A DNA stretch of 64,000 bases. Source: an uncultured Prevotella sp. (lineage in GTDB: Bacteria > Bacteroidota > Bacteroidia > Bacteroidales > Bacteroidaceae). The translations under genes were made by a program, and so were the position numbers. This document shows, in pieces, positions 17,279 through 24,692 of the stretch. Under the pieces are notes generated by a model. It ran no database searches, was not told where the DNA came from, and saw only the letters and a program-made list of their open reading frames with translations. The stretch lies in contig UQKO01000003.1 in the NCBI GenBank assembly GCA_900541575.1, forward strand, positions 1-64,000, written 5' to 3'. Each line of letters opens with the position of its first letter. Positions within the stretch are counted from its first letter, which is position 1.

Positions 17279-18025
17279 ATGCTGATAACGAAATTTCTGA
17301 ATGCTTTTGGCCGTTACCTCATACTTATGGGTCGCACCTTTTCTCGCCCAGAACGAATGAGGATGTTTATGAAGCAATATATGAAGGAAATGGTACAGTT
17401 GGGTGTTGATTCCATTGGTATCGTACTCCTTATTTCATTCTTTATAGGTGCTGTTATCTGTATTCAAATTAAGCTCAACATACAAAGTCCTTGGATGCCT
17501 CTTTGGGTATCGGGCTATGTAACGCGCGAAATCATGTTGCTTGAATTTTCATCAAGCATTATGTGTTTGATTCTTTCAGGTAAGGTGGGGTCTAATATTG
17601 CTTCGGAGCTAGGTACAATGCGAACGACTCAACAGATTGATGCTCTTGAAATTATGGGGGTCAATCCTGCTTCGTTTTTAATTTTGCCTAAAATAGTAGG
17701 GCTAATCACCATTATGCCGTTGCTCGTTATTTTCAGTACATTTAGTGGTATTATTGGTGCGTATGCTACGGCTTATGTAGGCCATATCATTACGCCATCT
17801 GATCTCACGTCTGGTTTGCAACACTCTTTCACGCAATGGTTCTTTTGGATGGGTGTGATTAAGTCGTTGTTCTTTGCCTTTATTATCTCTAGTGTATCTT
17901 CTTTCTATGGCTACAATGTAGAAGGTGGAAGTATCGAAGTAGGCAAGGCCAGCACGAATGCTGTGGTATCATGCTCTATGCTAATTCTTTTCTCTGATTT
18001 ATTTCTTACGCAATTACTCTCATGA
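17279..18025 (+). CDS. mlaE: MlaE-family lipid ABC transporter permease
   Basis: Inner-membrane permease of an Mla-type system that moves phospholipids between inner and outer membranes. The 248-residue protein has five to six hydrophobic segments and the family motifs GLITIMPLL and ELGTMRTTQQIDALEIMGVNP, the coupling region typical of MlaE/YrbE. The stop codon overlaps the start of mlaF (ATGA), so the pair is translationally coupled. No MCE-domain gene (MlaD) is next to the pair; it is presumably elsewhere. The start at 17279 gives an amphipathic N-terminus (RYLILMGRTFSRPERMRMF) typical of Bacteroidetes members. Confidence 0.9.
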   Translation: MLITKFLNAFGRYLILMGRTFSRPERMRMFMKQYMKEMVQLGVDSIGIVLLISFFIGAVICIQIKLNIQSPWMPLWVSGYVTREIMLLEFSSSIMCLILSGKVGSNIASELGTMRTTQQIDALEIMGVNPASFLILPKIVGLITIMPLLVIFSTFSGIIGAYATAYVGHIITPSDLTSGLQHSFTQWFFWMGVIKSLFFAFIISSVSSFYGYNVEGGSIEVGKASTNAVVSCSMLILFSDLFLTQLLS

Positions 18026-18795
18026 TAGAAATCAAAAATCTACATAAATCGTTCAACGACAAAGAAGTTCTGAAGGGCATCTCGTCAAGATTTGATAGTG
18101 GAAAGACCAATTTGATTATCGGTCAAAGCGGTTCAGGTAAAACGGTATTGATTAAAAATATCGTAGGATTGTTTGAACCTACTGAAGGCGACGTTATGTA
18201 TGACGGGCGTAGTTTTATGGAGATGAGTAAGAAAGAGCGTGCTTTGCTTCGTCGAGAAATGGGCATGATTTTTCAAAACGCAGCTTTGTTCGATTCTTTG
18301 TCTGTGCTCGAAAATGTTATGTTCCCGCTTGATATGTTTTCTAACGATAGCTATAAGGAACGTGTACGTCGAGCACAGTTCTGCCTTGATCGCGTGAATC
18401 TTTCGGATGCTTCAGCAAAATATCCTGGCGAAATATCGGGTGGTATGCAAAAGCGTGTGGCTATAGCACGGGCGATTGCCTTAAATCCTAAGTATCTATT
18501 CTGTGATGAGCCCAACTCAGGTCTTGACCCAAAGACCTCGCTTGTCATTGACGAGTTGATTCACGATATTACACAGGAATATAATACAACCACGATAATT
18601 AATACTCATGATATGAACTCCGTGATGGGAATCGGTGAACATATACTCTTTATTTATCAAGGTAAAAAGGCTTGGGAGGGAACAAAAGACGACGTGATGT
18701 CGTCTGACAACGAATTACTTAACAACTTTATCTTTGCCTCAGATCTTTTCAGAAAGGTAAAGGAAGTGGAGCAACTTGAAGAAAAAAAGCATTGA
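18022..18795 (+). CDS. mlaF: MlaF-family lipid ABC transporter ATPase
   Basis: ATPase that energises the MlaE permease. 257 residues with Walker A GQSGSGKTVL, Q-loop FQNAALFDSL, signature ISGGMQKRVAIARAIA, Walker B YLFCDEPNSGLDP and the switch histidine in INTHDMNS. The FQNAALFDSL Q-loop and EPNSGLDP are typical of MlaF rather than sugar or amino acid importers. It overlaps mlaE by four bases. A bidirectional stem-loop follows. Confidence 0.92.
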   Translation: MIEIKNLHKSFNDKEVLKGISSRFDSGKTNLIIGQSGSGKTVLIKNIVGLFEPTEGDVMYDGRSFMEMSKKERALLRREMGMIFQNAALFDSLSVLENVMFPLDMFSNDSYKERVRRAQFCLDRVNLSDASAKYPGEISGGMQKRVAIARAIALNPKYLFCDEPNSGLDPKTSLVIDELIHDITQEYNTTTIINTHDMNSVMGIGEHILFIYQGKKAWEGTKDDVMSSDNELLNNFIFASDLFRKVKEVEQLEEKKH

Positions 18796-18857
18796 ATGAA
18801 CTCGAAAGGGAGATACGAGTTCTCTTAATGCCTGAAATAGAGTAGTAAGATAAAAAG

Positions 18858-18904
18858 TGCATCGTCTTATGATTGATCGTTTTCTTCAATCATAGGACGA
18901 TGCA
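18858..18904. terminator. Bidirectional terminator between mlaF and the lipoprotein gene
   Basis: A 19-bp inverted repeat (18858-18876 and 18886-18904) with one G-U type mismatch and a 9-nt loop, lying between two convergent genes and preceded by an A-tract on the left side. Confidence 0.78.
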
Positions 18905-18930
18905 GTCTTAGTAGAGTAAGCAAAGAGAGG

Positions 18931-19464
18931 CTATTGTGCGCTATGAACGGTGAACTTACGCTCTGCGTTTACTTTGTATTTGTAGTAATACCCGCCTACA
19001 TACTGATAGGAAACTTTTCCCATATTGTCTTCCCAATATTGAGAGAAATAGCTTCCATATTTCTTTTGCCATGAGGTCGCGTTGTTGCCCGAACCCTCAT
19101 AATCAGCGGAGAAGCTGATGGTATAGGTGCCAGGAATGTCGATAATTAGAGTGTCTGTTGGGTTTGAATTTTCAATATTGGCTACAAAACCACTACTTGC
19201 GTGATGATAACTTGCGACGGCATCTTCATTAAGTTTCCATTTGTAAGTGCCGCGGAGTAGGTTTCTCCCTACAGATTGATGCTCCATGGTGACAACAAAT
19301 TTCTCTCCAGCATGGATGCGGCTACTTCCATCGAGTCTTTTAATGGTCATATCGCGAAACATAGGCGGCTCTATGCTATATTTCTCGTTGTTATTGTCTT
19401 CACTGCAAGCTGTCATAATCAGCAGAACTGAGGCGAAAGCAAATAGGTGATAAATCTTTTTCAT
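18931..19464 (-). CDS. Lipoprotein of unknown function
   Basis: A 177-residue predicted lipoprotein: signal peptide with lipobox MTAC (Cys20) followed by SEDNNNEK. Acidic residues straight after the cysteine resemble the Bacteroidetes lipoprotein export signal, suggesting exposure on the cell surface. The mature part looks like an all-beta, Ig- or PKD-like fold (HAGEKFVVTMEH, TDTLIIDIPGTYTISFSADYEG). I do not recognise a family. It stands alone between a bidirectional terminator and the YciO-like gene. Confidence 0.72.
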   Translation of the reverse strand: MKKIYHLFAFASVLLIMTACSEDNNNEKYSIEPPMFRDMTIKRLDGSSRIHAGEKFVVTMEHQSVGRNLLRGTYKWKLNEDAVASYHHASSGFVANIENSNPTDTLIIDIPGTYTISFSADYEGSGNNATSWQKKYGSYFSQYWEDNMGKVSYQYVGGYYYKYKVNAERKFTVHSAQ

Positions 19465-19563
19465 TGTATATTGTAAGAATAAGTAGTTTCGTGTAATTGG
19501 ACGGAGTATTCTGTCTAACAGAAAACGAAGTGTGGTGCGGCAAGCATATAGAGCAATGCCTCC

Positions 19564-20181
19564 CTATCTTAGTTCGCCAATTCCTTGGCGGATAATCTCC
19601 ATTTCGTCGTCACGACAATCAACGATGGTTGATTCTCCTATAGATCCTAAGCCTCCATCAATGACAAAATCCACTTGATTCCCAAATGTTTCGTCAATTA
19701 ATTCTGGATCAGTCCGGTAGGCATCGTCTTCAAATCCATCTATTGGTAATGAAGCCGTCATCATGGGAGCATCAAGCGCTCTCAAAATATCGCGTACAAT
19801 GGTTGAATTGGGCATACGAATACCAATTTCTCCCGATTTTTTTGTGCGGAATATCTTCGGAAGTTTGTTCTTTCCTGCCAAGATGAATGTAAAAGCACCA
19901 GGCAAGTTGCGCTTCATTACCTTGTATACAGGAGTAGAGATATGAGCATACTCGCTGATGCTACTCATGTCGTAACAAATAACAGAGAGAGGGTGGCTTG
20001 CAGGATCAATATCGCGAATGTGACATATCTTTTCCACGGCTCTTTCTTTTAAAGCGTGGCATCCTAGTGCATAGGCAGTGTCTGTTGGGTAGATAATCAC
20101 TCCGTCATCATTGAGTACTTTTACAATATCATCAATGCGTTCGGGAGGATTATTCTTAGAATATAGTTTGATGATTGACAT
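19564..20181 (-). CDS. YciO/TsaC-like (YrdC-domain) protein
   Basis: A 205-residue protein made of one YrdC domain, the double-stranded RNA-binding-like fold used by L-threonylcarbamoyladenylate synthase in making t6A in tRNA. Visible family segments: VIIYPTDTAYALGC, IRDIDPASHPLSVIC, PGAFTFILAG, GEIGIRMPNS, PMMTASLPI and GGLGSIGESTIVDC. The IRDIDPxxHPL pattern is closer to YciO than to TsaC proper, so the exact reaction is uncertain; YciO proteins have weaker or unproven synthase activity. It is the last gene of a same-strand run, 91 bp after maf. Confidence 0.82.
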   Translation of the reverse strand: MSIIKLYSKNNPPERIDDIVKVLNDDGVIIYPTDTAYALGCHALKERAVEKICHIRDIDPASHPLSVICYDMSSISEYAHISTPVYKVMKRNLPGAFTFILAGKNKLPKIFRTKKSGEIGIRMPNSTIVRDILRALDAPMMTASLPIDGFEDDAYRTDPELIDETFGNQVDFVIDGGLGSIGESTIVDCRDDEMEIIRQGIGELR

Positions 20182-20272
20182 GGTTCCTATTGAAAATCTA
20201 GTAGACTGTGGATTCTTTGTAAGTGAGGAGAACGTTTGCGGGGTGAAGAGTTGCTAAGGGATAGGAGCAGAC

Positions 20273-20863
20273 TTAGAAAGATTTCAACTTTTGATATAGA
20301 CGTTGAACTGGTAGACCTACCACATTGAAATAACTTCCTTTGATTTCTTCCACAGCAACAATTCCTATCCATTCTTGAATACCATAGGCGCCTGCTTTGT
20401 CAAATGGTAAGTAGTTGTCAACGTAGAAGTTGATTTCCTCATCGGTCAGCTCTGCAAACTTTACTTGGCTCGTTACACCAAAGTTTTCGGTTCGTTCGGC
20501 TGTAACGATGGTCACACCCGTGATTACCTGATGTGTCTTGCCAGAAAGTTTATGTAGCATTTCCTTGGCTTGTTCTGCATTCTTGGGCTTGCCCATTACT
20601 TCTCCGTCAAGATAAACAATCGTGTCGGCTGTGATGAGAAGCTCATTCCCTGCCATCGAACTGCGATAGGCTTCAGCCTTATTGCGTGAGATGTAACATA
20701 CAATATCTTCGCCTCTGAGTGAATCGGGAAAACTTTCGTCGATGCCGAAAAGCGTTCTCACTTTAAAGTTTACTCCCATGCGTTGAAGGAGTTCTTTGCG
20801 TCGAGGAGAATTACTCGCTAAGACGATTTGATATTTGTTGAGATTATCGAGCATCATAGTCAT
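20273..20863 (-). CDS. maf: Maf-family nucleoside triphosphate pyrophosphatase
   Basis: House-cleaning pyrophosphatase that hydrolyses dTTP/UTP and modified nucleotides (YhdE-type). The 196-residue protein has ASNSPRRKELL at the N-terminus, the active-site segment LLITADTIVYLDGEVMGKP, and the C-terminal DKAGAYGIQEWIG, all classic Maf motifs. Three methionines lie close together at the start (20863, 20857, 20854); the third gives the commonest family N-terminus. It lies 50 bp after kdsC in a same-strand run. Confidence 0.9.
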   Translation of the reverse strand: MTMMLDNLNKYQIVLASNSPRRKELLQRMGVNFKVRTLFGIDESFPDSLRGEDIVCYISRNKAEAYRSSMAGNELLITADTIVYLDGEVMGKPKNAEQAKEMLHKLSGKTHQVITGVTIVTAERTENFGVTSQVKFAELTDEEINFYVDNYLPFDKAGAYGIQEWIGIVAVEEIKGSYFNVVGLPVQRLYQKLKSF

Positions 20864-20913
20864 TATATGTTTGATAGGGGTTAACTTTTTGTTTTATTAT
20901 ATAAGTACATACT

Positions 20914-21432
20914 TTACCATCCAAAAGCTTTGGAGTTGCTCATCCATTTGTTTTGGGCACGAAGCACTTGTTCCACCACATCGCGTACACATCCGTAACC
21001 GCCATTGATGGGACTTACATAGGTGGCAATCTTTCTTATCTCTTGTGCGGCATCGGCCGGACAGCAAGCGCATCCACAACGTTGCATTACTTCAAAGTCG
21101 GGGATATCGTCGCCCATATAGATAACTTCCTCATCTTTCAGACCTTGCTGATTGATCCATTCTTCGTATTGATGAATCTTCACAGCAGCGCTTAAAAATA
21201 CGTTTTGAATGCCAAGGCCTTCGTAGCGCTTTCTTACAGCTTCGCTCTTTCCACCCGTTATGATGGCCAATTGCAGTCCGCTCTTCACTGCATGTTGCAA
21301 GGCATATCCATCCTTGATGTTTGCCGTACGGCAAGGCTGGCCACCTTCCATTAGCACCACATTGTTTGTGCTGAGCACACCATCAACATCGAAGGCTAAG
21401 GCTTTTATTTTGCATAGGTCGTAATTAATCAT
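20914..21432 (-). CDS. kdsC: 3-deoxy-D-manno-octulosonate 8-phosphate phosphatase (KdsC)
   Basis: HAD-superfamily C0-type phosphatase that removes phosphate from KDO-8-P in lipopolysaccharide core synthesis. 172 residues: motif I FDVDGVLS, motif II IITGGKS, motif III lysine in the KIHQYEEW region and motif IV MGDDIPDFEVM. The lack of a cap domain and the length match KdsC tetramers. The acyltransferase gene two positions upstream is also a lipid A type gene, consistent with this role. It follows the DUF2520 gene by 12 bp. Confidence 0.9.
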   Translation of the reverse strand: MINYDLCKIKALAFDVDGVLSTNNVVLMEGGQPCRTANIKDGYALQHAVKSGLQLAIITGGKSEAVRKRYEGLGIQNVFLSAAVKIHQYEEWINQQGLKDEEVIYMGDDIPDFEVMQRCGCACCPADAAQEIRKIATYVSPINGGYGCVRDVVEQVLRAQNKWMSNSKAFGW

Positions 21433-21444
21433 AGGCTGTATGGG

Positions 21445-22230
21445 TTATTGTAGAGGTTTTGTGGCTTCTTCGTGAATGCTTTGACTCATTAGTTTGTAGA
21501 TTTGCTGCATGGTGGGGTATTCCTTCAGAGACTCTGCTTGATGATTTATCACGTTTTCGTCCCATCGCACGGCAGGTCCCGTCTGTCCTTGTCGTGGAGG
21601 CATGTCTTTTAGCTTATCAATGGTTTCTTGAATCAAAGGGTGCAGGCAAGTGGGAGAGATTCCTTTGTCTTCGAGCAACTTATATGCTAGGGTGAAGCAA
21701 TGATTGGTAAAGTTGTTGGCCCATACTGCCGATAGATGAAGTAGGGCTCTTCGTTCTGAATCGAGCAAGGTTACACTATTGCTTAGTTGATGAGCCAAGT
21801 CAGTGAGAGTCTTTGTGACTTCATCTGAACTTCCTTCTACAAAAATCGGTACTTGCTGGAATTGGATTTTTCGTTGTTTACTGAAGGTCTGCAAAGGGTA
21901 GATTACACCATAGCGCGGGCAGTACTCCTCAAATAGATTGATACTGACACTTCCTGCAGTGTGTACCCAAATGCCTTGCTGAGCAGAAGTTAGTTGAGAA
22001 AGTTGCTGGCAGATAGATTCTAGGCAATAATCCTTTACAGAAAGGATGTAAAGGTCGGCTTGAGGAAGATGTTCTAGAGAGTCTGTTGCTTGTGAATGAA
22101 TTAGACTAGCCAATTCTTGTGCATGAGCCAGATGTTGGCTATAGACCTTTAATATAGAGTGTCCAGCTTCAGCGAGCGCACAAGCTAAGTGTGTAGCCAC
22201 ATTGCCAGAACCAATCATGCAAATATTCAT
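21445..22230 (-). CDS. DUF2520 / Rossmann-like oxidoreductase
   Basis: A 261-residue protein with an N-terminal NAD(P)-binding Rossmann fold (MNICMIGSGNVATHLACAL) and a C-terminal helical DUF2520 domain (LSAVWANNFTNHCFTLAYKLL, TGPAVRWDENVI). The layout is that of pyrroline-5-carboxylate reductase-like or hydroxyisobutyrate dehydrogenase-like proteins, but the substrate is not known. In Bacteroidales I recall it next to kdsC and maf, as here; spacing to kdsC is 12 bp. Confidence 0.87.
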   Translation of the reverse strand: MNICMIGSGNVATHLACALAEAGHSILKVYSQHLAHAQELASLIHSQATDSLEHLPQADLYILSVKDYCLESICQQLSQLTSAQQGIWVHTAGSVSINLFEEYCPRYGVIYPLQTFSKQRKIQFQQVPIFVEGSSDEVTKTLTDLAHQLSNSVTLLDSERRALLHLSAVWANNFTNHCFTLAYKLLEDKGISPTCLHPLIQETIDKLKDMPPRQGQTGPAVRWDENVINHQAESLKEYPTMQQIYKLMSQSIHEEATKPLQ

Positions 22231-22276
22231 AAGGCTGCGATGTTTCTGAGTAAAAGAGAATTTATCCTACGTGATT

Positions 22277-23233
22277 TTAGCTCTTGTGTTGAGCCACAGA
22301 TTTCATACGTTCTGCATATTCCTCGTAGGTTCGTTTCCAGCGATTGTGCGTCCATAGCCACAGTGAGGGGTGATTTTCTATGGTCTTTTCGAGCATTTGA
22401 AAGTAAAGGTCTGTTACGGGGTAGGGACTATCTTGTTGCTCTTCTATGTCTTCCGTTTGACGCATAGGGGTGATACAGCAAGTGTAGTAGCCGCGTTTTA
22501 CCCGTTTCATGTGAGCGTAGAAGTAAGCAGCCCCTACTTTTTTGCCAATCTGTTCAGCTCCTGTAAAAACGGGTGTGTAATGGTGCAGAAAACCTATCCA
22601 ATGGTGAATACTTTCCCATTTGGGAGCTTGGTCTGAAATAAATCCGATAATGGTTGTCTGCTTTTCTGTCCGCTTGTTGAAAACGTAACGGAGAGTTTCC
22701 TTCATGGCAACACTATCTGCGCCAAAACGCCCTCGCATTTTTAAGAATAGTTTGTCGAAATTGGCGTTTTTCAGCGGATGATAAATCTGTCCTGTAGCCA
22801 CTTGACTATCTACTTCATGAATGTGCATACTCAATGAAGATACCCATTCCCAATTGCCGTAATGTGCTAAGTAGATAAAGCCGAACTGCTTTTTTTCTTC
22901 TTCCATTAGCTCCAACATTTCAGGCACACCTTCAAAGTGCATGTGTTTTTTTAGCTTGTTTGGGCTGATGGAACACAACTTAATTGTTTCTACAATATAG
23001 TCGGCAAAGAATGCGTAGAAATCTTTTTCTATTTGTTTGAGTTCAGCTTCACTTCGTTCGGGAAATGATAGATGTAAGTTTCGTCTTACCACCTCTATTC
23101 GGTAATGGATTACTCGATGAGCAATCCAAGCAATGAAGTCTGATAGAATATAGAGTATGCGCAGTGGTATGAGTGAAAGAACCCACACCAAAGCGTAGAG
23201 GAGACAATATCTATTATTTATTTTTAAGGACAT
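22277..23233 (-). CDS. Lipid A biosynthesis acyltransferase family (LpxL/HtrB-like)
   Basis: Membrane-bound lysophospholipid/lipid A acyltransferase that adds a secondary acyl chain. The 318-residue protein has an N-terminal hydrophobic anchor (LLYALVWVLSLIPLRILYIL) and the catalytic HxxxxE motif in LAHYGNWEW, followed by FISDQAPKW and FFAHMKR-like acceptor-binding segments. In this phylum it could act on lipid A or on an amino-acid or phospholipid acceptor. It is the first gene of the run that continues with DUF2520, kdsC, maf and yciO-like genes. Confidence 0.87.
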   Translation of the reverse strand: MSLKINNRYCLLYALVWVLSLIPLRILYILSDFIAWIAHRVIHYRIEVVRRNLHLSFPERSEAELKQIEKDFYAFFADYIVETIKLCSISPNKLKKHMHFEGVPEMLELMEEEKKQFGFIYLAHYGNWEWVSSLSMHIHEVDSQVATGQIYHPLKNANFDKLFLKMRGRFGADSVAMKETLRYVFNKRTEKQTTIIGFISDQAPKWESIHHWIGFLHHYTPVFTGAEQIGKKVGAAYFYAHMKRVKRGYYTCCITPMRQTEDIEEQQDSPYPVTDLYFQMLEKTIENHPSLWLWTHNRWKRTYEEYAERMKSVAQHKS

Positions 23234-23298
23234 ATTTTCGGTTTAATAGAAATGTAGTTTTGTCACAGTGCGTAACATTAGGGTATATGTGCCGAAGG

Positions 23299-23306
23299 CA
23301 AAGTTA
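23299..23306 (-). promoter_or_regulatory. Promoter -7 box for the acyltransferase-kdsC-maf run
   Basis: Minus strand TAACTTTG, about 65 bp before the acyltransferase start. No good -33 box at 19-21 nt. Confidence 0.5.
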
Positions 23307-23543
23307 AGTAATTTGTTTGAAAAGATACGTTGTTCTTTTGCTTTTTTGATTATATGTGGGCTAATTAATAAGATTTGTGGTGTGTTTTGTCACAATCGAG
23401 AGAATTTAAGCGCAGTATAAAGGATGATAAGGAAAATACAATAGATGTGATACAAAAGCATTGTCCTTACCTGTTTGTCGCTTCTGTGGAATACTACGCT
23501 ATCCAAATCCTTTATGAGCGACGTTTGGAATTTCATATTCCCC

Positions 23544-23587
23544 GTTCACAGATGCACGTCTTTTTGTTCACAGATGGTCATCTTTCC
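23544..23587. repeat. Two diverged 22-bp units with GTTCACAGATG
   Basis: GTTCACAGATG occurs at 23544-23554 and 23566-23576, exactly 22 bp apart; the two 22-bp units agree at about 17 positions and each centres on an AGATG..(C/A)TCT palindrome. They lie 20 bp before the GC-rich 22-bp array and keep nearly the same period. Confidence 0.65.
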
Positions 23588-23607
23588 ATCGTTCAATGCC
23601 CAGTGAC

Positions 23608-23695
23608 AGCTTTACCGCTGCCGTGCGGCAGCTTTACCACAGGCCTGTGGTAGCTTTACCGCTGCCGTGCGGTAGCTCTACCACAGGCCTGTGGT
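23608..23695. repeat. Four-unit 22-bp palindromic array, locus 1
   Basis: Units at 23608-23629, 23630-23651, 23652-23673 and 23674-23695. Units 1 and 3 are AGCTTTACC plus GCTGCCGTGCGG(C/T); units 2 and 4 are AGCT(T/C)TACC plus ACAGGCCTGTGGT. Each holds a palindrome (ACCGC-N6-GCGGT or ACCACAGG/CCTGTGGT) and the two types alternate. The last unit has AGCTCT instead of AGCTTT. The same design is found at 44671-44765. Confidence 0.9.
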
Positions 23696-23965
23696 AGACG
23701 GGAAAGTCTTCAATTAGAAACGGAATAACCTAGATTTAAGCGTGATAATGACGAGATTCGGAGCACTTCGTTCGCAACTTACGCATTTGTCTGTTCTCAA
23801 GGGGAAGATTCTACCTATGCAGAGAGAAGGATTTGCGTGCCCCGAAGTTGAGTAAAATCTTTCTACCGAAAAGGCTATGTAAAGGGGCTTTTCACCCAGT
23901 ATTGGAGGAACTCTCATGTATCTTCATTATCAAATGCGGATCATTTCATTCTTTTGGCCTAATAT

Positions 23966-23996
23966 TTTGTTCTCCACTTTGTTTGCGCTATCTTTG
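23966..23996 (+). promoter_or_regulatory. Promoter of engB-histidine kinase operon
   Basis: TTTG (23966-23969), 19-nt spacer, TATCTTTG (23989-23996): exact consensus. The start site is predicted near 24003, just before the repeated 20-nt motif at 24008. Confidence 0.82.
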
Positions 23997-24007
23997 CAAC
24001 ATATATT

Positions 24008-24027
24008 CTAAATCCGAAGCTTGAGTT
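24008..24027 (+). repeat. 20-nt dispersed motif in the engB leader
   Basis: CTAAATCCGAAGCTTGAGTT. A near copy (3 differences) is at 25901-25920, over the stop codon of the kinase gene of the same operon, and the first 18 positions resemble the tail of the hairpin elements at 10456-10473 and 45909-45927. Confidence 0.6.
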
Positions 24028-24083
24028 ATACACCTTATTTCGGTAAAAGACATTCGCATTATACACTTTTAGATAAAAATCCC

Positions 24084-24686
24084 ATGCAGATAAAAAGCGC
24101 AGAGTTCTTTATAAGCAATAGTAGGGCAGACCAATGCCCTGTAACTGATAAACCCGAATACGCATTTATTGGCAGAAGTAATGTGGGAAAGAGTAGTCTT
24201 ATCAATATGCTCACCCAGCGGAAAGCTTTGGCTATGACTTCGTCTACTCCAGGCAAAACGATGCTTATTAACCATTTTGTAATCAACGATGAATGGTTCT
24301 TGGTGGATCTTCCAGGTTATGGTTATGCAAAACGAGGTAAGAAAGAAGTGGAAAAATTGCAAAAGCTCATTAGTTATTATGTGCTTAATCGAGAGGAACT
24401 TACTTGTCTCTTTGTATTGATTGATTCGCGATTGAAACCTCAGAAGATAGATCTTGAGTTTATTCAATTTCTAGGCGAGAATGGTGTGCCATTTGGCTTG
24501 ATTTTCACGAAGGCAGATAAGACAAAACGCGGAGAATTAAAACGTAATGTTGAAGCTTTTCTCAATACTTTGCGAGAAGAGTGGGAAGAACTCCCTCCTT
24601 ATTTTATAACCAGTAGTGATAATGGTTTAGGGCGTGACGAGGTGCTCAACTATATTCAGCAAATCAACGATAGTTTGAAAGCCTAA
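24084..24686 (+). CDS. engB: Ribosome biogenesis GTP-binding protein EngB (YihA/YsxC)
   Basis: Essential GTPase for assembly of the large ribosomal subunit. 200 residues with G1 [13 protein letters not shown]3 [10 protein letters not shown]4 TKADK and the [11 protein letters not shown] switch I, the standard EngB set. The ATG at 24084 (MQIKSAEFF) was chosen over an upstream in-frame TTG at 24021 because it gives the family length and start. The transcript begins near 24003, giving an 80-nt leader. The histidine kinase gene starts 6 bp after the stop. Confidence 0.95.
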   Translation: MQIKSAEFFISNSRADQCPVTDKPEYAFIGRSNVGKSSLINMLTQRKALAMTSSTPGKTMLINHFVINDEWFLVDLPGYGYAKRGKKEVEKLQKLISYYVLNREELTCLFVLIDSRLKPQKIDLEFIQFLGENGVPFGLIFTKADKTKRGELKRNVEAFLNTLREEWEELPPYFITSSDNGLGRDEVLNYIQQINDSLKA

Positions 24687-24692
24687 AATAGG

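Larger units (their letters stand above)
23234..24083. other. 850-bp divergent intergenic region with 22-bp periodic arrays
   Basis: It contains the -7 box of the acyltransferase operon (23299-23306, minus), two degenerate 22-bp units (23544-23587), a four-unit 22-bp palindromic array (23608-23695), the engB promoter (23966-23996) and a 20-nt motif (24008-24027) that recurs at 25901. Open frames at 23375-23653 and 23833-24024 are judged spurious; the first ends inside the array. Confidence 0.75.

Noticed and set aside
23375..23653. 92-codon open frame on plus
   Set aside because: Its end is translated from the 22-bp array and the rest has no protein-like pattern; no promoter fits.
23608..23695. 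Array considered as a CRISPR
   Set aside because: Units adjoin directly with no unique spacers, the unit is itself palindromic, and no cas genes are present. The same applies to 44671-44765 and 63384-63452.
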